Below, piece after piece: positions 9,197 to 16,713 of a stretch of 16,713 nucleotides of DNA. The DNA is taken from positions 1-16,713 of the forward strand of contig PITI01000213.1 in assembly GCA_004325065.1 (NCBI GenBank), given 5' to 3'. The first letter of the stretch is position 1; each line of letters starts with the position of its first letter. The notes under the pieces are model-generated. The model did no database searches, was not told the DNA's origin, and saw nothing but the letters and a program-made list of their open reading frames with translations. The DNA comes from Hamiltosporidium magnivora (lineage: Eukaryota > Microsporidia > Dubosqiidae). The position numbers were made by a program, and so were the translations under genes.

Positions 9197-10197
9197 ATTA
9201 TGATTTAAATATTTCGTATATACATTTCAATAATCTACAACAAAGCCTTTTTAAAAGATTAACTTAAAACAGAATTTCTTAATTCAAAATTAATAATACA
9301 AAGAAAATGTTCAATGTTATATAGAATATACAAGCAAAACGAAATTTTTACTTATATTTGCAAATGCAGTAATAAAGAATTATATTATTTTCCTATTTAA
9401 ATAAAAAGTAAAGGTTTTAACTTACGTTTGTAGTATATTGTTTGCATTCTGTATCTTCAAAGTTATAACATTTTTTTATCTTCATCCAACTTTAGGTATA
9501 AAAAAACATAGGTATTGGAATATCAAATAAATTATATGTGCTCGTTTTAGTTCAAATTCATAGTAAAAATTATTAAATATTTTATAAATTTTCTTTATCA
9601 TGGCATTAAGACCGATCTAACACTTATCTTAGCTAATTACTATTATTTATCTTTTAACTAGATTTGTTTTATATTAAACAGGATAATAAATATTATCTAT
9701 TATTGTGTTTGCTCAATACAATTTGAAGTAAAATATTTAATTGCTTTAAAATCCCCCAAATTAAGATTGTAAGAAAAAGTCTGCGCAAAATCTTTTAAAG
9801 CTTATCTAATTCTCAAAGTCTTTGGAACGATTGGCCGCAACGGATTCTAATAATTTACTATTTTTACTTGTATACCACTATGCACCTAGAACATCAAATC
9901 TAAAGTAAGTTTCTTTCTTTGTTGTACTACTCTTGGCGCAGAATTTTCTGCATATAGGAAGCTCTTTTTGTTTTTTAGACTATATTTTTCGGGTCTAAAA
10001 ATTTGTAAGAATATTTTTGATATATAAATTCATAAGTATATATGTCTGTAAAACAGTTTTGAAGTTTATCAAATGTTTTTAAAAGCATAATAGTAATTTT
10101 TTGCTATTGCAATTATTTTCACCTGCCCGAGAGGATTTTCACAATACTATTTTATTATTTTTTTTTGTTGTATAAGTGTGCATACATAGCTGACTGC

Positions 10198-10238
10198 AAA
10201 AATTAGATTATATATTTACGTTTTAAAATCTAATTTTT
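10198..10238. repeat. 12-bp perfect hairpin AAAAATTAGATT/AATCTAATTTTT
   Basis: Arms 10198-10209 and 10227-10238 are perfectly complementary over 12 bases with a 17-base spacer; two more pairs form after one mismatch. The same right-arm 12-mer AATCTAATTTTT recurs at 4668-4679, where it pairs with ATTAGATT at 4648-4655. Chance gives a few tenths of such stems in the window. The recurrence of the same arm sequence is the more interesting part. On the plus strand the right arm ends in five T, weakly terminator-like. Confidence 0.4.
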
Positions 10239-10890
10239 AATGGTACAACATTGGTATTTGCATTAATCTTGTTATAAAATTATTAAAACAAAAAAATAAC
10301 TTGAATTATGCAATTTTACTTTTATTCAATAAAAAAAGTATTTTTTGAGCTCAAATAAACATAGCTTATTTTAAATAATACTCCAAAGTTACATTATTTT
10401 CCTCTTTATGATAATGATCTTATTTGAAAAACAAAAATCAAACAACACTATTAAAAAATACTTTTGAGATAAGACTAAAATTTGAAATTGGTTATAACAT
10501 ATATTGATATCTTCCGCACACTAGATAAGATATAAAACTAATAAAAATTATATGTTCAGCTATATCCTATCGTTAAATTTTTATTTTGGTGTTTCTTTCC
10601 AGTAATTTTTATCCATATGTGTCGATTTTTGTCGGTTGAGTTTAAAGTATAACATTCCTTCTTTTTATACTACATTTTTCGTATTATCTTTTGTTTAAAT
10701 GAGAATCTTTTTATTAAATTGATATTCGAAAGCTTTTTTATTGAATAGTCGTTATATAGTTTTTAGGTTTACAGTATTAAAAGCTTTTTTTGAAACAAAG
10801 CAAACTAACTTGCTAAATGGAGATTACATGTTAAATTCATATCCTTTTTCTTTATTAAAAAAAATTCACTATTTAATTTAAAAAGAAATT

Positions 10891-10928
10891 TTAAATATAG
10901 AATTTACATAAGAAATTCTTATATTTAA
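10891..10928. repeat. 15-pair AT hairpin with one bulge
   Basis: The left arm 10891-10905 and right arm 10913-10928 pair over 15 positions, with a single bulged T at 10920 and the 7-base loop ACATAAG. Only one pair is G-C. It is among the longest stems in the window but has a chance expectation of a few tenths once bulges are allowed. It could be a cruciform-forming site or the trace of a miniature inverted-repeat element. I see no target-site duplication. Confidence 0.4.
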
Positions 10929-12418
10929 TTGCATTATATGTTTAACAGACAGAAATTTTATTTATCCCATCTTTTTTTGCGCGTTTGAACAACATAACGT
11001 AATTATAAAGAAAGAGAAAAAAAAATTACACTATGATTTAAAATCTTTATTTTAGTATAGATTTTGCATTTTTCTCAACAAATAGGATAAAATATAAAGC
11101 GAAGTGTTTTGCTTTAATTAAATCTAGACAAAAAAATATTAAATATATTAAAATAACATTTTATAAATGTTTAACTACATAAACAAACACAGGAGTAATT
11201 TAGAATAGAACAAAAAAGTAGAATTTTATAACAAAATATTGATTTCTGAGATTGCTTAGGTATTTTCAAATATACTCAAAAAATGCAAAATAAAGCTATC
11301 AAGCTAGATGATAGCGCAAATATAACACAAAATTTCATTATTTAAGTTTTGAAAATTTTAATGCGACAGTGAATTTTCTCTTTGTAGTACAACGATGCAT
11401 CGATCATGTTTGGGCAGTCTAGAAACTATAGAATCTCGCAAATAGTTTTTGATTCAAATACAAACATAATTCTCGTTTGGATTCCTTAACTTCTATTAAC
11501 TTGAAATGATTTTAAAGAGTTTCTCAGTAGCGAAATAAACATAAATAGATGTAGTAGCACATATAATTTTCTTTATTGCCAAATAGAAATACTGACATCA
11601 TATAATGAAAATTAGGCTAATTTGATGTGAAATTCAGGCATGCAATAAAAATATGAGCTAGTAGCAAAAATTTAGCGAAATAAAAGCCAGCAACTTTTAC
11701 TTTAATTGATATTTTTTTTCGGTATTGAGACAACCTAAGTAGAAATCGCTTGAATATTATGAAATTTCTATAAAGAATCAAACTCCTCTCATAATTATCC
11801 TGCATTTATAAAATATTTCAAAAAAAAATGATTTGGTTGTAGTATGTATCAGATCTTTTAAAGTTATTTATCAATATTCTTAAATTTACTGTTTATTGAC
11901 CGAGATTTTATAGAACTGTATATGGTTTTATTTGGTATATTTTTTAGATTAGAATAATAGAATGCTTTTTTTTTAAGCTCCTGTAACTTAGGATCTAATA
12001 AGTTTTTCTGGTAATTTAAAACTTATTTGTATGTAACATTTTATAAGTCTAAAAAACTCATTTAAGAGCGATAAAAATTTTTAAAAATAAAAAAATTATA
12101 AAATCTTAAATATACAATAGGTGTTTTATATTTGTGGCAAATACTGAATTTTCAAAGATGGCATTTCGTTTTTTCATAAAAGTATGTGAACGTTTCAAAT
12201 ATTGCTTGGACTAGAGCTTTATCGATTCGTATTTAAAATGCCAGAGCTATCGTACTTATGGAAAAATGATTTTTGTAGAAATTATTATACGTTAATTATT
12301 GTATAAGAAATATTTAGTAGACGATAACTTAAAAAAAAATATAATACGATAAGAAATTTTGAGAATCCTCCGTAGTTTGATGCCTAGAATATATAATATG
12401 GTCTAGGATATAAATAAG

Positions 12419-12685
12419 GTGTTAAACTATAAAAGTTCAGGTTTAAAACTAAAAACTTTATTTGATTCATCTATATATTACCGAATATTATATAATACGA
12501 AACCAATTGTTTTGAAATTTTGTTTTTTTACACTTTTTAATCAAATGATAAGTTTTTATGTTATTCTGTATCATTTACGTAGAAAAACATTGGTTCGCGG
12601 TAATCATATAATTCAATTTGAGAACGTAAATCTATCTATACTTTGTACTGTTTTGGCAAGTTTTTATTGGGGTATTATGGCTTGA
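12419..12685 (+). pseudogene. 88-codon open frame, doubtful; faint transposase-like C-terminal half
   Basis: The second-longest frame in the window. It starts at GTG with no ribosome binding site; the first in-frame ATG is codon 43. Residues 1-50 are AT-driven Phe/Ile/Tyr/Leu sequence. Residues 54-88 are different: a basic RRKTLVRG segment, then Asn/Ile/Phe residues and an NLSILCTVLASFYW run. GC rises to about 33% there (12591-12685). The order basic stretch, aromatic pair, short polar gap, aliphatic helix, Tyr-Trp recalls the region after the zinc ribbon in IS1595/ISXO2-like DDE transposases, which are known in microsporidia. That is my recollection of the family pattern, not an alignment. 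The zinc-ribbon cysteines are largely absent, and no DDE catalytic part follows. If related at all, it is a broken fragment; chance is the main alternative. Confidence 0.13.
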
Positions 12686-13619
12686 TTAAATCTACTTTAT
12701 TTCAATTCTATAGAAAGCAAACTATAAGTAAACATGACGTATAATATGAAAATATATTTTAGCAATTTTTTATACTTATATATTTTTTTTCAAACAATGT
12801 TGTTAAACAACTTTACTTTGATATGGCTTAAAAATCAGTAAAAACCTTGTTTTGATCGTTAGAGACAAACACTTTAAATAAAAATTATTTAACTTCTATT
12901 TCCGATTCATTTATTATCCAAATATTTTATTATATTTTCCTTAATATATAAGCAAGTTAAAAGAAAAATTGGATCAAAATCATTTATTTGAGCTGATCCT
13001 ATATTGTGCTTGGAAAATAAATTCTATGTTTAAAATACAAACTTATATTTTTTAAAAATTTTAAACACTAAAGTAGGATTTTACATTTTAATTTATATTT
13101 ATAGTTTTTTACGATTTAATTAGGTTTTGTTTTGTTGAGACCATTCTGTTGATTTTCTGGCTCTATTTTTAAAACTTGAAATCGATCGATTTTAAACATT
13201 CAGGAATTAGAGTTTTTTAAGATTAAAGTATTCAAAAACTAATTTCTTTTAAAGGCAATTTAACGCGAACTTAGTATCTTGCAATGCATAACATATTTCT
13301 GATTGTCTCATATCTTGTTCTAATCATACCGAGATACTATGTGAAAAAATGAAAGTTTTAATCTTCTAATATTCATATCTCTTCTTAATTCTCATTTGTA
13401 GAAGCTGTTTTTTTAACGAACTATATATTACAGGAGTCAATTATTTCTTAGACTATTTAACTTTACTTAATTTCACAAATTAAAAATAAATTCGATTGAA
13501 ACTTAAAAATATTTGTTTTCAAGGTATATTTTGACTTGCTAATTGAAATTTATATTTCGATTGTTTGTTTTCACATTGCGCAATTAATGAAGTGATTGCA
13601 CCTATGCTTTTTGTAATAA
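12686..13619. other. gene-free AT-rich DNA
   Basis: Nothing gene-like is seen on either strand. Small symmetric sequences are GGATCA/TGATCC (12971-12999), a 14-bp palindrome AAATCGATCGATTT at 13179-13192 containing two overlapping ATCGAT units, and ATTGCGCAAT near 13576-13585. Palindromes of 14 bp are expected about five times in this window, so none is strong evidence of a regulatory site. Confidence 0.6.
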
Positions 13620-13829
13620 ACGAAATGGGATAGCTCTAGCACATATGTAAACTATATAGTTTCAAGATCTATAATAATTATCGATATCATATGTGGAGTT
13701 TACCCCTATAAAAACCTATGCTTGAATCACAATGAAACAAAAAAGAAAAATAAGGTGAGGAAAAAGCTTAAAGAGAAGAAACAAAAAGAAGCAAAAAAAA
13801 ATTCGAAAAAAAGCAATGAAAAAGACTAG
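13620..13829 (+). pseudogene. 69-codon frame with lysine-rich end in a purine tract; possible exon or gene relic
   Basis: The frame opens after TAA at 13617-13619 and ends at TAG 13827-13829, with no in-frame ATG. Residues 1-38 are mixed, with a run of Ile at 18-21. Residues 40-69 contain fifteen lysines with Glu, Gln, Asn and Ser, and end in Asn-Glu-Lys-Asp. Such charged tails are typical of C-termini of nuclear or ribosome-associated proteins. The other two plus-strand frames across the tract contain stops, so this is the only frame open through the whole of it. The lack of a start suggests either a last exon or a decayed gene. A simple purine-rich low-complexity tract that happens to be open is the main alternative. 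No family can be named. A 14-bp palindrome AAACTATATAGTTT lies inside at 13649-13662. Confidence 0.25.
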
Positions 13830-13830
13830 T
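13731..13830. repeat. purine-rich (A/G) low-complexity tract
   Basis: In 13741-13800 there are 41 A and 12 G among 60 bases, so 88% are purines, while the rest of the window is close to strand-symmetric. This cannot be a composition accident and is the most clearly non-random stretch here. The bias weakens after 13830 but A-richness continues to about 13885. There is no repeated unit. The opposite strand would be a polypyrimidine tract. Confidence 0.75.
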
Positions 13831-15773
13831 GAACAAAACAAATGATTAAACAATGATGTAATATAGAAAATGAACATAAAACAAATATTATTATGTTTTT
13901 AAAGCCTTGTTAGTTGTCTCTACATATATCTTTTAATATTCTTGAACCTTTTCTTGAAAAATTCTAGAACTATCAGAACAAACCTTTCTGTAATTAAAAA
14001 GTTTCCTTTTTCTTTAGCTATTCGTTTTTTTTCTTCGTATCAATGGTTTATCAAAGTATTTTCAACTAAGTACCACATCTCATGGATAAAATACGATACA
14101 GTAGTAATGAAAATCAGAATCTTCGTTAATTCGAAGATAAGCACTTAGATACCTCATAGCAACTATTTTACAAATAAAAATAGTAAATGTGGCTCCACTC
14201 TACAATAACTATATACTGTTTATTTCTAACATAATTAAAATAACTTTAAATGAATTTTGCGAATCAAATTTCCCTCTAAAACTATATAAATGAATAAAAA
14301 AATATCAAACCCTTAATGAGAGTTCAGCAAAAAAAAATTAGCATCTAGATTTTTATTAATAAAAGGATAAAAATATTTTTTTGGTGCCTTATATAAGTAA
14401 ACTCCATATATGGGTCCGACAATTTATATATATTTTCCCGCGTCTTTTCGATCTTGATTAAATAGCATGTAAGCAAATTTTAAGCTTAGCAATATCTTAG
14501 TTAGCGTACAATTCGATAAGTTATATATTCCAATGCTAAAAAAAAGGATAAATTTTACTATTATTTAATGTTGTTGGAACCACGGTTTAAATCCTTTAAT
14601 TTAAAAAATTTAAGAAAAAGACGTTTGCGCTTTTGATGCATATGGGGTGGATAAGCGATAACATTTTTTAACCACATATTGCGATAAAACAGATAACTCT
14701 TACACTTAAATGTATCTAGAAATCTTACAGATTAATTCTTCTTATTTTTCTTTTTGGTTTTTAAATATGAAAATATGATATGTCAAAATTGCGTTAAACA
14801 GATTATTTAAGTTAGTAATCACATAATTTCGGACAATTTTTAAAAAACTTAGAATATGTTTTTTGTACCATATGCAAAAAGGCATTAAATATAAAAAATC
14901 AATCTTTCAATCGAGAAAATTTGAAAATTCTTGTTTAATTATACAATCACCATGAATGAAAAAATTAATCAATAATGTTAAGTTTTTTACATTATAGCAA
15001 GCAAAATAAACGTGCATTTTTATTAAAAAGCATATATTTGTTTTATTTAATTCATAGTCGCTCTACATAATGTTCTTCAAGTGGTATAAACACGTCTACA
15101 CATTCGTAAATGCAAATTAGAATACGAAATCTATAAATTCACTTGATCAAAAAAAATATTCAAATTTTTTTTGAAATATTACAAAGAAGCAAGTCGGCAA
15201 TATTCTGGGAAATATCCAGGTTTAATATGAACATTCTTTTTCCTCTTACATAGAATTCAAGAAAAAACAATTTCAGCATAAATTCGAAGGCAAATCAAAT
15301 AAAATAAAATCTTGCTAAAATATTGTTTTATTGTTGAAACTGTACATTTTGTATAAAATTTTAATTCCTGTTTATTTTATATGTTTTATCTTTTATTACT
15401 TACCAAATTTCATGTCACAATTACATGTAATGCGATGGATTCAGATAATAGATAGAATATGAATATAATTTTTTTTATTTCTAAATTGTATTTGAAATTT
15501 GTACTTTTAATTTATACTATGTGATTTATTATGAACAGATTAGAGAAGGGTTTTGAAAATTTAATGGATTTAGGTTATTGTTAATTTTATGAGTTCTTAA
15601 ATTTGATTAAAAAATGAATATCACGTTTTTTTAATAACCAAACTTCTGTTTCTCTTAACAAAAGCATTTTCTATGAAGCTAACGGATATGTAATTGATTC
15701 TTTAAAATATTCTTTTCTGGTAATCTTTCTATTTTCTAAAGGCAAATTGTGTTCCATTTAGGGCTAAAAATGG
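13830..15773. other. gene-free AT-rich DNA
   Basis: A 68-codon frame at 13942-14148 starts with TTG, has a basic Ser/Phe-rich composition and no recognisable family, so I leave it uncalled. Hairpins include ACTATTTT/AAAATAGT (14162-14184) and a 14-bp palindrome TTTTATTAATAAAA (14351-14364). A G-richer patch at 14620-14660 contains TATGGGGTGGATAAGCGATA. At about 15389-15403 the 15-mer CTTTTATTACTTACC repeats the one at about 1276-1290. No gene is supported. Confidence 0.55.
14388..14413. promoter_or_regulatory. adjacent palindromes: TATA-like and CArG-like boxes
   Basis: CTTATATAAG (14388-14397) and CCATATATGG (14404-14413) are perfect 10-bp palindromes six bases apart. The second matches exactly the eukaryotic MADS/SRF CArG consensus CC(A/T)6GG, and the first contains TATATAAG, a good TATA box. 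No gene follows within a convincing distance on either strand, and ten-base palindromes are common at this composition (about 50 expected), so a regulatory role is only a possibility. Confidence 0.15.
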
Positions 15774-15902
15774 TTAATAATCAAAGCATTTAACCTTATC
15801 GAACACCAAAAGGCGCGTAAGAACTCTATGTTCTATTCGACTGGCAACTGCATACGAAACATTAAAAAATACCTTTAAATATAAACTTAAAATTTGTAGC
15901 AT
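15774..15902 (-). other. 42-codon ATG-started frame in a GC-enriched patch; possible small gene or exon
   Basis: The minus-strand ATG at 15902-15900 opens a 42-residue frame ending at TAA 15776-15774; the upstream in-frame stop is two codons before the ATG. Bases 15791-15860 are 43% G+C, nearly twice the local level. The translation is a plausible amphipathic helix: Leu/Ile/Phe/Val alternate with a basic SRIEHRVLTR segment at residues 21-30, ending in a Lys/Asp/Cys/Tyr tail. No ribosome binding site is present. The length is well within chance, and I recognise no family. It is listed because composition and residue content both depart from the background. Confidence 0.15.
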
Positions 15903-16713
15903 GCCAGATTAGGTTAGAGATTTTTGAATTTCTCAATTAACGACATGGTTTTACCTGTATATTGACAATTTCTTATGTTTTTTCTTTGAACGTACTGAAT
16001 CTATGAGTGATAAAACCTGAACCTTTGTATTTTGACTTTTACAATCTTTCTTTTGAAATGCCTGATTGTCAGCCTAGAGAAACTTTTCTATTTTGCAATA
16101 AATAGTACCTAACTATAACTCGAATATTCCTTTTTAAAGGTATTATTTTCTATAGATTAAAATAGCTTGCTTTTACATTAAGTTTTGGGGTTTTTTTCTG
16201 TACATTTGTAACATTTTTTTTAAATTGAATGTAAGCAAATATAAAATAAATTTCTTATGCGCAGATACTTGCGAAATATACGAATCAAATTAAAAACACA
16301 TGGTTCTTAATAATTTTGTTTCTTAAATCGAGTTGATGACTTCATGGCAATTTTTTTTAAATAATTTACATTCAAGCAGAGAGTAAAGTTTTTTTCATTT
16401 AAAAACAATACTTTTTATCTTTATCTATTTTTAAATTTCTGGCATATGCGCTAGTTTCCATTAAACTTTCGAATCTATACTTTAAACAATTTATTTGATA
16501 ACTGTAAAAATAATTCTTAAAATGAGCTATTTTAATATTTTATAAACGGTAAGTATTTTTATCAATTATATCACTTACGCTATTTACAACTTAAATTACA
16601 TCAGAGCATTTTTAATCTTCATCAATAACTTTTCTTTTTAAAGCCTATTTATTTAAAAGTATCACATCTTTTTTAAAATAGTGGCAAGTGTTATATTTGT
16701 TTTCATGACATTA
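15903..16713. other. gene-free AT-rich DNA
   Basis: No gene is supported. A 33-codon plus frame (16007-16108, GTG first) has a varied composition with Pro, Glu, Cys and Gln, and overlaps a second open plus frame; both are chance-length. GGTAAGTATT at 16548 (plus) and the complement of CACTTACGC near 16571 (minus) resemble splice donors. AATCTTCATCAATAAC at about 16615 resembles TATCTTCATCCAAC at about 9478. Confidence 0.55.

Larger units (their letters stand above)
9197..12418. other. gene-free AT-rich DNA with long AT hairpins
   Basis: No gene is recognisable. A minus-strand 20-codon ATG frame (9485-9426) lies between a possible acceptor (TTTATACCTAAAG) and a donor (GTAAGTTAAAAC), and reads like a small exon. 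A GC-richer patch at 9820-9850 gives a 23-codon minus frame rich in Ser, Lys, Glu. Hairpins are at 9682-9697, 9938-9951, 9972-10001, 10198-10238, 10891-10928 and 11295-11315. A 62-codon minus frame at 11617-11805 has no family signature. AGAGCTTTATCG at 12213 recurs as AGAGCTATCG at 12243. Confidence 0.55.

Noticed and set aside
13596..13832. Reading the region with a ciliate code (TAA/TAG as Gln)
   Set aside because: The lysine-rich frame lengthens only to 78 codons before TGA. I checked this region only; a full scan under that code was not done.
13942..14148. 68-codon frame
   Set aside because: TTG start, chance length, no recognisable features.
1971..14364. 14-bp palindromes at 1971, 13179, 13649 and 14351 as operators
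   Set aside because: About five palindromes of this length are expected by chance in the window, and none lies upstream of a convincing gene.
1..16713. GTAAGT splice-donor motifs (near 1284, 5397, 5602, 9420, 9905, 15398, 16548, 16570) as proof of introns
   Set aside because: I count about eight over both strands, while about ten are expected by chance at this composition. Only a few have interesting context, reported separately.
1..16713. CRISPR array or regular direct-repeat array
   Set aside because: No regularly spaced repeat of 20 bases or more was seen; all repeats found are single pairs.

Overview
This window is about 24% GC (hand-counted on sample lines). Base composition is similar on both strands, apart from one purine-rich tract near 13.7-13.8 kb. 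I find no gene that can be called with confidence. The longest open frames are 95, 88 and 84 codons. Random sequence of this composition has a stop about every 11 codons per frame, so a longest frame near 90 codons is expected by chance over six frames of 16.7 kb. Three of the four longest-reading frames whose starts I checked begin with TTG or GTG, not ATG, and none has a ribosome binding site. I recognise no rRNA, tRNA, CRISPR array, complete insertion sequence or conserved protein.

A bacterium, phage or organelle would rarely leave 16.7 kb without a gene. The window is therefore best read as intergenic or intronic DNA of a very AT-rich eukaryotic nuclear genome. CpG is not obviously depleted. 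Gene-poor AT-rich genomes such as some microsporidia, insects or other protists and invertebrates would fit, but nothing here identifies the organism. Heavily eroded DNA of an ancient symbiont is a less likely alternative.

Layout: 1-2.5 kb is plain AT-rich DNA with a 10-bp tandem duplication and a 35-nt palindromic inverted repeat. The 3.8-4.8 kb stretch has two pairs of diverged short direct repeats, an 18-bp palindrome and a GC-rich patch. The 5.5-5.8 kb stretch carries an 84-codon frame with a CxxC pair and a splice-donor-like site. The 8.2-9.2 kb stretch has local GC enrichment, an all-GC inverted repeat (CGCCGC/GCGGCG) and a compact GGGGCTA/TAGCCCC hairpin that ends a 53-codon frame. The 9.2-12.4 kb stretch is AT-rich with two long AT hairpins. 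At 12.4-12.7 kb there is an 88-codon frame with a faint transposase-like C-terminal half. At 13.62-13.83 kb lies the clearest non-random sequence: a purine-rich tract read as a 69-codon frame with a lysine-rich end. At 15.77-15.90 kb there is a small ATG-started minus-strand frame in a GC-enriched patch.

If any of this was once coding, the pieces look like scattered eroded relics or tiny exons, not a working gene set. I see no operon or pathway.
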